Positions 47,682 to 58,669 of a DNA stretch of 64,000 bases are shown here, piece after piece. The position numbers and the translations under genes are program-made. Every line of letters starts with the position of its first letter. Position 1 is the first letter of the stretch. The notes beneath the pieces were generated by a model. It was not told the DNA's origin, searched no databases, and was given only the letters and a program-made list of their open reading frames with translations. The stretch is from Neurospora tetraspora (taxonomy: Eukaryota; Ascomycota; Sordariomycetes; Sordariales; Sordariaceae): NCBI RefSeq assembly GCF_033439725.1, contig NW_026944384.1, forward strand, positions 4,030,001-4,094,000, given 5' to 3'.

Positions 47682-49829
47682 TTCGTTCGAGTCTCCTAAT
47701 AGTAAGTCTCAACGATAGACGAGAGACAAGCGGTCCTCTCGAAATCTGGAGAGGGGTTGGGATCACGGGCTTTTATCGATATTTGTTGTAGTGTCTCGTT
47801 GGAAGTCCTCCATCGTCATCGATTGGGTCAAGCAGCATGGTATATCCCGTTCCTCGCTGCAGCAGCGAGACATCGTGTAGAACTGTTCTGTCGAATGCTG
47901 TGTTTTCATTATTCACCATCCAGAGCTTCACTTATCTTGAATGGTAGGCTCGCGGTCAACGTCTCGTCACTGATAGGATGTTTGTCGATCGTCCAACGGG
48001 AAAACATGTCCAAGTCCGTTCATGCGATCCTGCTTGCTATGGACGATTGAAGTGCACAATGCAATGCAGAGGTTCTTGTTATGTAAAACACAACTCGAGG
48101 ATGAGGACGCAGAGTTGTCGTAACTGGGAGAGACGTGATGTGCAATAGATAAGAGGCAGACGTATTGGGATATTGGGCCAATTGCAAGCTCGTCGTCGAC
48201 GGAGCATATGTACGATATCCAGGACACTCCCACGCCGACATGCGAGCTCATTGGTACCATTGATGGAAATTTCGGGATGAGGTGCAGCAGCCACCGATCG
48301 TAGACATTCCAAGTAGGAATTTCCTGGAACGGCATGATGGATGACGAGATATCCAGTCGTAGCCTGGGCTTCAGCATCGTAGTTGCGTCTCAATGACTGC
48401 GGGGTTGAGATAAGAGCGAGGAAGTTATCTGCCGGAGATGCATATTCCCGTTGGTTTGGTTTCTTGTCCTTCTTTGGAGATATGACATCCAAGGACCTTT
48501 GCCATTCTGCAGGAGATGCCTTTTCATGTCCCTTTTGGGCATGCTTGGATCAGATAATGTGCTAACAGAGCAAGGAGGATCTTACTAGCCTGGAAGTTAA
48601 GATCACTAACACTTTTACCCGATTCAGAATTTGGTACTGTATTTCATTGTCTTATCGCAACCACAGCACCAGAACCATCGATCGCCGCAACCGCAGGCAC
48701 GGCATCTTGTGAAAGAGGTTATCAATGTGTGTTTGAAGCATTGGAGAGCATTCCTTGTTAGAGGCGCACTACGCATTTCATATTGCTGTCGACAGAACAT
48801 GACTCTGGCAGGATTTCCCATATTTAACTGGACAAGTTCGCCGATGAGAAGACGTTGGACGCTCGCCATATCTCAAACCTCGAGGCCAACGACACTTCCA
48901 GTGGACTGCACCATCGCTGTGTTGCCTAAGTGGTGCGGGGAGAGGCGAGCCAAATGGGCTTCGTAACGGCGTCCGGATCATGGCTGTCCAAAAATCAAAC
49001 GGCGGCTAACAACAGGAACGTTGAGAAAAGAACATACGTCTTACACAGGTAATGACACAAGCCGATGTCAACACTCGAGAGCGGGTGTAGCATGACACAC
49101 TCTGAAGTGTCATGGTGCCACTTGACACTTGACGGCATCGGGAGAAAGCGACATGAAGTTCTAGGGGAGTTGAAGAATCTAAGCCAAGGGCTGACAGAGC
49201 TGAGATGGTGTCGTGGTGTCGTTGGCGTTGGTGTGCCTGTGCAATGTCGTGCAGGTGTACCATCCGACTGGGAAACGGGAGCAAGAGATATCGGCATCCA
49301 TCCATCAGATGGAACAGGGAGGGAGGGTGTCGGATGGGATGAACCGAAGAACCACAAGAGCCACAATTGTTTCCCGGCCATCAGGAAGACCCTTTTCTTT
49401 TCGAAATGCTGACATCCGAGACCTCATGAAGAGAGCAGTAGGAAATGGTGGTGAGACGGGATGCTGATGAACTGGAGGTTGGCTGGGTTGTAGTTGAAAC
49501 TTGGAGGGGGCAACGTGAACGGTGTCACCACTCTGCCAGTCAACCATCACCACCACCCACCACCATCATCACCTCCACCGGGTTCGGGCCCTTCCTTGAT
49601 TACCCCACCTCAGCCCACCTTGTGGTGTGCCTGTCACCTTGTCACCTTGTCACCTTGCTGACCTCTCAGAGCTTCTTTCTTTGCAACACCCGTCAAGAAA
49701 ATCTGCCAGGCCCTCCAGACCATCCAGACCGTCTGCTCCCAACCTCAGGTCCTCACGCTTGTGCAGCATCTGAACGGGCTCGAAACATGGGATTTGATAT
49801 CTCATTCGTTGCCCATGATCTGCACCACC
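47682..49829. other. intergenic region upstream of the agmatinase
   Basis: About 2.1 kb. The first few hundred bases should be the agmatinase promoter. Minus-strand frames at 48079-48492 and 48624-48869 are open; the second is small and Cys-rich at its end (CRACGCGDRWFWCCGCDK), but nothing confirms either. Confidence 0.35.
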
Positions 49830-50111
49830 CTACGCGTGCAGGTGTTTGAAAATTGAGGGAGGACTGTGCCAGCTGAAGACGTCCAGTGAGACAATGACTG
49901 GGCTCTTGAGGTATGGGTTCCAGCGCTGGTCATGTTTTTTGATGCCGCCGTCGCCGCCGTCGCCTTGGCCGTCGCGATAGTGGCATGGTAAAAGATGGGA
50001 AACCGGCAGGTCGGGTATCGATGTAAGGCGCTCCGCCCCGGCCTGGACCTTGTTCCGGGGCTGTTCACCTTGGCGTTGCATCTCACGGCATCGAATCGAA
50101 TCGGTCGCCAT
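49830..50111 (-). CDS. possible small protein of 93 residues
   Basis: A single-exon frame starting MATDSIRCREMQRQGEQPRN and ending PPSIFKHLHA. By my count about two thirds of its codons end in G or C, with many GGC, GAC, CGC, CTC and AAG codons, similar to the sure genes in this window. It contains GDGGDGGIKKHDQRWNPYL. I recognise no domain. It could be part of a spliced gene or an accidental open frame in a GC-rich patch. Confidence 0.3.
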   Translation of the reverse strand: MATDSIRCREMQRQGEQPRNKVQAGAERLTSIPDLPVSHLLPCHYRDGQGDGGDGGIKKHDQRWNPYLKSPVIVSLDVFSWHSPPSIFKHLHA

Positions 50112-52124
50112 GAGCCTCTTGATTGCTTAGCCTGCAAAGCAACCTGACGGTTTGGCCGATGGGCGCAGCTGGGTTTTATTCAGTGGTGTTTTTGGGGTTT
50201 TATAGCGGTTGGGTCTTTGCCTGCCGAATTAGGTAGAAGGTAGTTTTCTTGATGCCAAGACTGAGGACAGAAGCCGGGAGGGGTTCTGGGGCTGCCTCCA
50301 TCTGAATGATTTGATTGGACGAAAGAGGGTTCGTTTCAGACTTCAGTAGTACATTTACCCCGACTTTCTTCCATCTGGTACCTGAAGAGCTAGAGGAAGC
50401 TATAGTCCCAACTAGAGGTACCTAGCTCGACGACGGTGAGGGCGGCAAGACATGACCCGGACGGTTAGCACTGAGTTCTGAGGAGGTTGGGGAACGGAGA
50501 AGAGGATGATTTTTGGGAAACGACGAAAAATGATGCAGATGCACAAGCAGCAGAAAAAAAAAAGGGGAGGCGCAGGTGCCACTTTTTGTTGAGGCGCGAC
50601 GCCGCGAAGAAGAAGAGGAGTCGTCCCATGTGTGGATGGCACGGATGGAGGACATCCACCGTTGCACCAAAAGGGGTGCCACTGACTGACAACACTTGTT
50701 GATTTTATCGAGGTTGAGGTTGGATTGTCGTTTCTGTATACATGCGTACCTCACAGCAAGTTCAGGCACTTGGCAGTAGTTAACGAGCCATAATCTGGGG
50801 TGCAAGACGGAACCATTTCCCTGCTTGAGGCTTGTAAAAGACCCGAACCAGGGTCTCTGATCGCCCTACGAAATCCCCATGTGCATGTCATTGTTTTTGC
50901 CTCTTTTCTCTTTTGTTCTTCCTCTTTTCCTTTTGACCACGTAACGACAACATCAACAACAATTCCCGTCTCCTGAGAAAACAGCGTTAGCCAGGCAACC
51001 AGGTCAGGATCACAAAAAGTCAAAAGTCAAAAGTACGGTCAACGACTTGCATCGAATCACTGTCCGATTTTCATGATCTGGATCCATTCTGCCAGCTGTG
51101 CCAGTCAAAGAACGTCTTGCCAGTTTAGACCGCGTGCTCTAGACAGCTGCTCCATCTCGCGACCTGCAGCAGGACCCGTCAGACCCGTCCAGCGAGAAAA
51201 AGTCCAGATCGAGCTTCCTGTGGCTATTTCCATTTCCATATCCTCATTCCCATTCGTATTTCCTGCTGCGTCATATTCCCAGCCAATCATCCACCATCAA
51301 GCCGCCTCATCGCCATCCAGCCTAGGCCCATCCAAACCATTCAAACTGTCGAGGCCCATTCACTGCCATTCAAACAAGCCAGCGTGCCCTGCCCTTTCCC
51401 TTTTCCACATCTCCCGAGTCTCGAGTCTCTCCATTGCTTCGACCACGACGAGCCACAACAACACCTTGCGAACCACTCATCGCCGACCTGTCTGCCGTCT
51501 TGAGAGGACCAGATATACCATTCATAGGACGCGCCCCACTCAAGAGGCAGGAATCAAGCCTATTTGTTTTCCATCCCCTTAAACCATGCGCCGGGACCTA
51601 ACAGCACCCTGGGTCTAGCCTCCACCGGCTTTGTACGAAAAAGGTCGGTCATGAAACGGCGGCCACTGCTTGCTTCTGCCACTCCCCAGCATCCCCAGTC
51701 TCCCCGGCCGTGCCAGTCTCTCCTGCGCCCAGCTTGCCAGCACAAACCAGCCGGAAGGTGTCCATCGGAGCCACTTGTCTGTGTTTCAGAAAGGCCGCTG
51801 GCATAGTGGAATCTGTCCCCGACCGAAAAGTCTGTGTCGTACCCAACGCAAGGTACCCGACGCCGACTTATAGAGGTAGCCACTCGGCACTGCTGCTGAG
51901 CCTCAAGGGTCTTCATTCCCGGAGGGGGCCCAAGAAGCAAACGTCTCCCAGTCATTCAAAGCCTTACCAAGTTCACACCTGTAGTTACACACTCACACAC
52001 AACATGCGCGCGCCCTGGCTTGGATCTTGACACTGAGAAGAAGAAGAAGACGAGACAGAAAGGAAGAAAAGAACTATAACTCATTACATCTTCAACACTC
52101 ACCTCACTTTCCTTTTGAGTTGTC
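50112..52124. other. leader and promoter region of the 1232-residue protein
   Basis: About 2 kb. The part from about 51.05 kb onward is C-rich and resembles a long 5' UTR, with upstream ATGs (for example 51073 and 51585). No separate gene is supported; the 90-residue minus frame at 50751-51023 has a passable composition only. Confidence 0.4.
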
Positions 52125-55100
52125 ATGAGAGGGAATGTTGATGCTGGGCCCGTGGTGCCCAATATGGTTCACTCTGAAGCCGACTATGTCATGGTCCGGA
52201 ATGCGGATGGGACCGAAAGTCCACAGCGCATCTTCAGAAGACACAAAACTTTGCCCCGACCGGGTACAGCGTCGTCGACTGGTTCGCGAAGCTCAAGTCC
52301 CGCTCAGCCTCCGCGGACTACCCAGCTACGGCGGTCAAGATATCGACCGGCCGGCCCCGAACCGCCGCCGACGCCGCCTGCCCATTCACGTACCTCGTCA
52401 TCGGCCAAGTCGATGAAGTCGATAGACCGGTCAAGTCCAACAAACTCGGGCAGTCCGCTGCAAAGCACCGATACTGTCCAGCATGTTCAATCACGTCTCC
52501 CGACCACGCCACCGAACCAACGTACTCCGCCAACTCCGAACTTGACTCCTGAAAGAATTCCTCCGCCCGCTCCAGAACCACCCGTACGTCCTGCCAGGCC
52601 CCAGCTGCAGATCCAAACTCAGGCCCAGTCCCAGTCCCAGTCTCAGTTCTCGGCCCAGTCCCGGCCCCGACCACGGCTCGTTGTCGACGATCGGATGCCG
52701 TCCAATGCGACGACAATATACTCAAGATCGGAATCTTTCAGGACAGCGCCTGAAGCCCCTATCACTCCAGAGGATGAGGATGACGGAAAATCAAAGATAT
52801 CGTCGAGAAGAACGTCGAAAAGTACGATTCGTCAGGCTAACAGAGGAGCAAAGTTGCAACCGCAAACTGTAGGTTTGGGTATTGATATCGGGGTGAATTC
52901 GAGCGTCGGAGATGGATTAACGCCAGCAGCAGAGAGGCAAGTTCAGCTTGGGCGAGACGCGTACGACGGCGGGTGGGGCGGCCAGGGAACGCAGGGAGGG
53001 AACTTGAATTCTGATGAAGAGGTGGAAGAGGAATGGGATGAAAACTTGGAAAGGAATGTGATTGTCAGCAGGCGACGTGCGGCACCCAGATCGAACATGA
53101 CCAAGGACCGCAACTCGGTCTTTATGGAACCGCCAACCACAGTTACACCAACAACAAAGGTGGCAACGAGAGTGCTGCCACTACGCGCCATGAACCTCGA
53201 GGAACAGCAACGGGCCCTTCCTCGCTCGGAGCCATCGACGAGCGGGGACACGCGGCGCTTTTCCACGACTTCCAACCAGTCCGGCACCTCCACAATCATG
53301 GGCACAATAGTCGTCGGTGATGATACGGGTTCTCAGCGACGCAACACACTTCGACACGCACGCAAACCCACTCTGTCTTTGCGAGACTCTGTTTCCGATC
53401 TTGCACCATCAACCACTTCTTTTGCTCCGGCTCCGGCTCCGGCTCCCGTTCTGGCTCCGGCACCACAGGTATTCCAACGACGACCACCGTTCGAACCAAA
53501 GTCGGGCGCCGCTCCCCGCGAAAGCTATTTTTCAACCACTTCAATCTCCAGCCGCAAAGCCCGAAGAGATGTTTGGAAAACTGGGTCGATACCAGTGGTG
53601 ATCGTTCCAGAGCGTCGAACTTCCCTCAAGTCTAACGGAAGACCCCCTTCTCTTCGTTCGATGAGCAGTCGGAGATCTAGGCGGAGCCAGAGTCTGAGTT
53701 CCGTTGGACGATCACAGGCGTCCGCCAGCAACTTCACGATAGACATATATATGGACGAGCCACGGCGCAGTAGGACCATTTCCGAGTCTGATAGGTCTCG
53801 AGCCGGTGGTCCGCGGACTGCCGACTTTCCGCCGTATATCCCTAGACGGTCATCATCTCTTTCCGCTCCTGCCAGTCGTAACGTGTCGAGGACCGGTTCC
53901 CTTACGGCTGAAAGCCTCCGAGCTCATGACGCGCTTTTCGAACAACAGAAGGCTTCGCAGACGGTTGAACGGGCAGTGGAGAAACTACAGAGGGAAAAGC
54001 GACGATCGCCTCCAAAGCCGGTAAATACCTCCAGACACTACCGCAAGACGATTGACGGAAACGATTTGGAACCAGAGCGACGCCAATCTGGAACCATCAA
54101 TATCAAGTTCTCGCCTTCGATCCAGTCGAGCAACTTTGACAACAGTGACCCGCGAACGCCGCGTAGCTTTCCTGCTGATCACAATGATGATGGGGGTCCT
54201 CGTCACAGTTACGAATACAACAAGAGAAATTCTGTCCAACACACGCCTTTCTCGCAAGCCTCCGTAGAGACGGGCACCTCACATGCCGAAGTGTCAGAGG
54301 CAAGAGCGATACCCATCTACCCACATCAGAACAAGTCTGTGATGATTGTAAACCACTCCAACAAGCCATCCGAGGCCTCTTCATCGGATCGTCAGAGGTC
54401 TCCTCCAACAGCCACCCCCGCCATTGCCGCCACCGACGCCGAAGGAAATCCCATAACACCACCAACGCAGGGCCTCTCGAGGGAAGATGATAACTTCTCC
54501 CCCTTGAGAAATCCGAGAGCACCCCCCAAACCGCCACCGGCCATCAACTTTATCCCGGCAACGCCTTCGGGTTTGACGCCTACTACGGAAAAGGAGAAGG
54601 AGCTTGGTGGTTTCTACGATGACATGGCCGAGCCGGAGGAACCCAAGCCCGAAAGCGGATTTGCCATGCTCCGCCGGAAGCTAAGCCGTCGCCGAACCTC
54701 CGAGACAACTGGATCTCGACCGGGTTTCCTTACTCGCACATTTTCATTGTCAAAGTACACTAAAAACTACGAGTCGGATGGTGGCAGCAGCGGTAGGTTG
54801 AAGAGACCCCACCTGAAGAGGTCTTTCACAGCCGATGACGCCCCCGTCGAGCCAGACAAGCTGCATCCCGACTGGCGGCCATCCTACCAGTCTGATTTCT
54901 CCGACAGCGGAAGTGAAGACGAGGAGCACTGGGACTACCCGCCCATCGACAACCGTCCCCAACGCCCCGGTCATCTGCTACCCAAGCGGAGCTTAAGCCA
55001 GCGGATGAAGAAAGCATTCGCCATCATGCCTTTGCGCAACGGCTCAAAGTACGACGCTACATACTTAACAGACAGCGGCGACGTGCCCGACCGGGACAAG

Positions 55101-55823
55101 AGGACCATCCGACGCACGCCGAGCGGCAATCTGCGGGTCATGAAGATCCGGCAAAGCCTGGAATTCATGGCACAGTCCATGGCACGGCCATCCATATCAT
55201 CGGAAAGACCTACCAGACCGTCCATATCATCACCATCAGAGACACCACCCCGACCATCCACCTCTACCGAGGCGCCTCCTCGGCCGTCCATTTCGCCTGA
55301 CTCAAGCTCGACCCGGCCCTCCATGTCCTCCGAAAACCCGCGCTTCTACCCGCCCCGCGTCCGAAGAAACTACGGTGCACTCTTCCAGCGCCAACGACCA
55401 CCTCCTTCTCCCGCTGCTGTCTCGTCAGCAGCGCCACCCCTAACTCCCTCGTCCGTGTCCACCTTTGCGACCGGCCACTCTGTATCCCCACCCATTACTA
55501 CTACCGCCGCGCCTGTACCGCCGCCCATGAAGAGACGCGGCAGTCTCAGCGAGAAGATCCTACCCGTTCTTAACGAAAAGGTCAATATTGTGCGGAGGAT
55601 GAGCGAGAAGCGGAAGGAGAAGAAGAGGGATGAGATGCGGAAGACGATTAGTCACCCGCGAGTGGTCAGGGATGGGCTGGGGGAAGTGATTAAGCATGAT
55701 ACCGGGAGGGAGATCTTTGCAATGAGTCAGGGTCAGACTCAGCCGCAGCAGGGACAGAGGCAGTCGCCGCCTGCTGTGAGGGGGTCGCCGCCTAGTAGGC
55801 TAGGGAGGGGTTCGCCTATCTGA
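52125..55823 (+). CDS. large disordered protein of unknown function
   Basis: A single 1232-codon exon. I do not recognise a named family or a folded domain. The sequence is dominated by Ser, Pro, Arg and Thr. The N-terminus (VNDAG-type leader then HSEADYVMVRNADGTESPQR) is the most ordered-looking part. Low-complexity elements are a Gln/Ser run near residue 170, alternating Ala-Pro near residue 440, and five RPS(I/T/M)S units near 1020-1068. Short basic or helical stretches occur: AHDALFEQQKASQTVERAVE with KLQREKRR (about 600-630), and NEKVNIVRRMSEKRKEKKRD near 1150. GFAMLRRKLSRRRTSE and GFLTRTFSLSKYTK (about 845-880) resemble basic, phosphorylatable membrane or cortex-binding motifs, but this is only a guess. 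It follows a long leader with upstream ATGs, which may repress translation. Confidence 0.85.
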   Translation: MRGNVDAGPVVPNMVHSEADYVMVRNADGTESPQRIFRRHKTLPRPGTASSTGSRSSSPAQPPRTTQLRRSRYRPAGPEPPPTPPAHSRTSSSAKSMKSIDRSSPTNSGSPLQSTDTVQHVQSRLPTTPPNQRTPPTPNLTPERIPPPAPEPPVRPARPQLQIQTQAQSQSQSQFSAQSRPRPRLVVDDRMPSNATTIYSRSESFRTAPEAPITPEDEDDGKSKISSRRTSKSTIRQANRGAKLQPQTVGLGIDIGVNSSVGDGLTPAAERQVQLGRDAYDGGWGGQGTQGGNLNSDEEVEEEWDENLERNVIVSRRRAAPRSNMTKDRNSVFMEPPTTVTPTTKVATRVLPLRAMNLEEQQRALPRSEPSTSGDTRRFSTTSNQSGTSTIMGTIVVGDDTGSQRRNTLRHARKPTLSLRDSVSDLAPSTTSFAPAPAPAPVLAPAPQVFQRRPPFEPKSGAAPRESYFSTTSISSRKARRDVWKTGSIPVVIVPERRTSLKSNGRPPSLRSMSSRRSRRSQSLSSVGRSQASASNFTIDIYMDEPRRSRTISESDRSRAGGPRTADFPPYIPRRSSSLSAPASRNVSRTGSLTAESLRAHDALFEQQKASQTVERAVEKLQREKRRSPPKPVNTSRHYRKTIDGNDLEPERRQSGTINIKFSPSIQSSNFDNSDPRTPRSFPADHNDDGGPRHSYEYNKRNSVQHTPFSQASVETGTSHAEVSEARAIPIYPHQNKSVMIVNHSNKPSEASSSDRQRSPPTATPAIAATDAEGNPITPPTQGLSREDDNFSPLRNPRAPPKPPPAINFIPATPSGLTPTTEKEKELGGFYDDMAEPEEPKPESGFAMLRRKLSRRRTSETTGSRPGFLTRTFSLSKYTKNYESDGGSSGRLKRPHLKRSFTADDAPVEPDKLHPDWRPSYQSDFSDSGSEDEEHWDYPPIDNRPQRPGHLLPKRSLSQRMKKAFAIMPLRNGSKYDATYLTDSGDVPDRDKRTIRRTPSGNLRVMKIRQSLEFMAQSMARPSISSERPTRPSISSPSETPPRPSTSTEAPPRPSISPDSSSTRPSMSSENPRFYPPRVRRNYGALFQRQRPPPSPAAVSSAAPPLTPSSVSTFATGHSVSPPITTTAAPVPPPMKRRGSLSEKILPVLNEKVNIVRRMSEKRKEKKRDEMRKTISHPRVVRDGLGEVIKHDTGREIFAMSQGQTQPQQGQRQSPPAVRGSPPSRLGRGSPI
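55182..55330 (+). repeat. five RPS(I/T/M)S protein repeats
   Basis: Within the 1232-residue protein the units RPSIS, RPSIS, RPSTS, RPSIS and RPSMS recur every 9-13 residues with related DNA (ccgtccat or close variants). It is a degenerate short tandem array that could serve as repeated phosphorylation or docking sites. Confidence 0.7.
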
Positions 55824-56657
55824 TTTTGTTGAAGACCTTGGAAATGATGGGCAAGAGAATGAAACACAATTGCACGAAGCCAACAAACACCAGAGCAAAA
55901 AAAACAAAAACCAACGCCACGAAAAGGAAGACAAGAGGGCATGGAATGAATCATGTTGATCATGAAGGACCCAAAAGAAGAAGAAGGATCATGTGGTTAC
56001 GATACGAATTTGTTACGCGGTACGAAACGAAACAACAAGAAGAGCAAGCACAACACGGCAATGAGAGTATGACCTGATGAATGAACAACGACGACGACAC
56101 ATACATACGCATACACATACACACACAACGCATCCATCCATCAACAACTCAAACACTCCTTTTTGCATGCATGTCTTCCTTTCTTGTTTTCGGAGGGCCT
56201 GGCGGGGTTTGATTCAAACAAAACTTGTGTCTACATATACCACTTTTTCTGTTTCTGTTTTCTTGCAGCTAGCTCGCTCCTTTCACTCACTCTCCTTTGC
56301 ATTCTTGCTCACGGATATTTCAACACCAAGCGCAATCAATCAATCTAGGAAAGGGAAACTGGGCGGTGCGGGGCTGCTTTTGTTTGTTACGTATATATCC
56401 TTCTTGAAAGATTTCATGTCTTTTCTCTCCTTTTTTTTTTCTTTTCTTTTTTTAACAGCTACGACCTGACCGACGGACGGTGATGGGTGATGATGATGAA
56501 AGGCGGGACAGGCAGGCATCTTGTAATGGTGGCAGTTATCAGGTTATGTTATGATGATCATGATTGAAATGTTTCGTGATAGAGGAGGGTGGGTTCGATG
56601 GTTCTTCTTCGGTTGTTTTTACCAGCCAGCCAAATCAAATACAGGGCAGGGACATGG

Positions 56658-56684
56658 TATGATATGATATGATATGATATGATA
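56658..56684. repeat. TATGA pentanucleotide microsatellite
   Basis: Five perfect TATGA units plus TA. Confidence 0.9.
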
Positions 56685-56822
56685 GGGAGGGGATGGGATG
56701 AATGGAAATTTAGGGAAATGAAATGCACACACACACACACACTTATGATATGATAACTTTGACTTTTTGAAAAGATGCGTTTTAAAGTAAATTTGTCTAA
56801 TGCCTTTCCTTCCAAGTGTCCA

Positions 56823-56824
<2 letters not shown>

Positions 56825-56857
<33 letters not shown>
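56825..56857. repeat. 33-bp T tract
   Basis: Uninterrupted thymines in a non-coding region. The length is likely to be unstable. Confidence 0.9.
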
Positions 56858-57734
56858 CGTTTTCTCAGTTACCATAATCCTTCACACCAAGTGATTAGGG
56901 GAAATATGGTTTAGCGCTTACCTAGAGGGAGTGAAACCTCTTGGGGGGGGTTGTGTATGCGTTCGTAGGACAAACAGAGACCGATAACATTCCAACGGCA
57001 TATTGTAGAGGTAGCGACCTCCCATAACAAGATCCAAATCATCACAAAGAAATGGTAAAAATTTCCTCACAAGGAAGCCAAATCATCCGAGGACAGACCG
57101 ACGAACCTACCTACCTGTAGCCAGCCATGTGAAGAAAATCTCAAAATGTCAAAAGCTCAACCGCTGAGGACGGGTACGGTGCTCAAGACAGACAACTGAA
57201 GAAAAAAGTCCCAAAATCAGTCCGTTTGCGGACTCGACCGACCCGACGTCATCGGTATGTTGACACTTCGGGGGCCGTTTTCGGCGAGTGCCGAGCTCCC
57301 TGGCGCCCAAGACCAAGACCAAGACCAAGCCGCCCGCTGCCGTTGGTATTTTTAGGTCTTAGGTCTTAAGTCTTAGGTCTGCACTGGTGATAGGCACATT
57401 CCAGTCTAGTAACAAACGTGTGCGTAGTCTGTGGTGGGTTGCTGATAGCGCAGAGTTATGACAGTAGCAATAATACCTCTAGGTATTATTCTCCGATTGC
57501 GGTCGTAGATTCGACGAACGACGGGGACGGAAAGACGCCACCCGAGCGAGAGTTAAGACACTCGACGATAGCATCACAGACATCACTAGATAGTGTGCGA
57601 CGAAAACCGCCAGAAGCTCCAGCGACTAGGTCTATCCCTAAAGACCGCAGACAGAAATCTAAATAGCAACCTGCATTCATCACTTTTGTAAAGGCCTGGT
57701 TGAGCACCGGTTCTGATGAAAAAGGAACCTACAC

Positions 57735-58055
57735 TTAATGAACGCACCATAACCGAGCAATGAGAGACGAAACACCCAAGTCTGAAGATGGCCCGCTCTC
57801 GACTTTTGACTGTCGGGAGCAAAACCTTACGTACCCGCCCAAAGCGCCGAAGCGAGCCATGATTTTTATTCCTACTGTAGACAAGGCGGCTTTCCGTAAA
57901 CGGCGACCTTTTTCTCCAGAGCATGGCATGCTGATGGTGTCGCCAACGAGTTGTGAGCTGCCTCCGGCTTGACGCTCTAGTACCGACATAGTACGAATTG
58001 TTTCCAGCCAAAACGGCAAGCGTTCAGCTCGGTTGAGGTCGGGTCGCCCCCTCAT
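57735..58055 (-). CDS. possible exon or small protein of 106 residues
   Basis: Open frame MRGRPDLNRAERLPFWLETI through GEKGRRLRKAALSTVGIKIM to RLWCVH. It reads like protein and begins directly after CACTTAG, which could be a splice acceptor with a CCTAAC branch site 11 bases before it. I could not join it in phase to the open frame at 58197-58517. No family is recognised. Confidence 0.25.
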   Translation of the reverse strand: MRGRPDLNRAERLPFWLETIRTMSVLERQAGGSSQLVGDTISMPCSGEKGRRLRKAALSTVGIKIMARFGALGGYVRFCSRQSKVESGPSSDLGVSSLIARLWCVH

Positions 58056-58196
58056 CTAAGTGCCGGGTTAGGAATCGTCCCGTAGCGTACAATGTGCGGG
58101 TAGGGCAGGGCAGTTGTTGTCCAGAGGGTAGATAGCCTTTGTTTGCAGAGATTTCAAGACAAGACTGCCTATTGCGTACATACATACTTGCTTCTC

Positions 58197-58517
58197 TTAC
58201 CTCGGGTGATGGCCAGTGCTGTGCAAATATCTCTGACTGCTTGCTATACAATGGTGACAATTGGAGATTGCTTTGTTCCCCAAGTCGTGCCAGTGGCTGA
58301 CTGGACGTTCGGAAACGGGGAAGGGTCTTCGAAAATTTTTTAACATGCCGTCTTCGTCATGATAGCCATTCATGGTGGTCCATACTTGGGAACTCTCGCT
58401 CGGGTCGGGTCTAGAGTGGCCTTCAAGAGGGGGAAGTTCCCTCTTATAAGAAGTGATCTCGTTCTCCGACTTTGAACTTCCTTCTTCATCGACATCAGGT
58501 TCCTCATCATCTGACAT
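58197..58517 (-). CDS. possible acidic small protein or first exon
   Basis: Open frame MSDDEEPDVDEEGSSKSENE, then ITSYKRELPPLEGHSR and KNFRRPFPVSERPVSHWHDL. It ends at a TAA inside a good splice donor (GAG|GTAAGAG), so the frame may continue after an intron. It is divergent from the wall-protein gene with 152 bp between starts. The function is unknown and there is no recognised domain. Confidence 0.3.
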   Translation of the reverse strand: MSDDEEPDVDEEGSSKSENEITSYKRELPPLEGHSRPDPSESSQVWTTMNGYHDEDGMLKNFRRPFPVSERPVSHWHDLGNKAISNCHHCIASSQRYLHSTGHHPR

Positions 58518-58669
58518 TTGTTGTCATATGTTCGTCTAACCCGGCTCGCTGCTCCTTATCCACCATCTCGTCAACATCACTCGCTTGTTGGCTGTTTTCT
58601 ATCTTCCATACAACTTCACTCACTCAGCCTGTACTCTCCTGAAGAGCACCTCAACTCCCAAGTGGCAAG

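Larger units (their letters stand above)
55824..57734. other. 3' region with microsatellites
   Basis: Starts as the 3' UTR of the 1232-residue protein. It contains CA-rich stretches, a TATGA repeat, a T tract and tandem AGGTCTTA units near 57.36 kb. No gene is supported; an 82-residue plus frame at 57418-57666 is unconvincing. Confidence 0.4.

Noticed and set aside
50835-50865. tRNA T-arm-like hairpin (GACCC loop GGGTC)
   Set aside because: The loop does not have the TTCRA pattern in the right register, and no anticodon or acceptor stem can be folded around it.
51073-51582. 169-codon plus-strand ORF
   Set aside because: Ser/His/Pro-rich translation of a C-rich leader, with no conserved features. 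Treated as 5' UTR of the large protein.
56656-56860. microsatellites and long T tract as a possible replication or recombination signal
   Set aside because: Simple repeats of this kind are common in fungal intergenic DNA, and nothing else supports a function.
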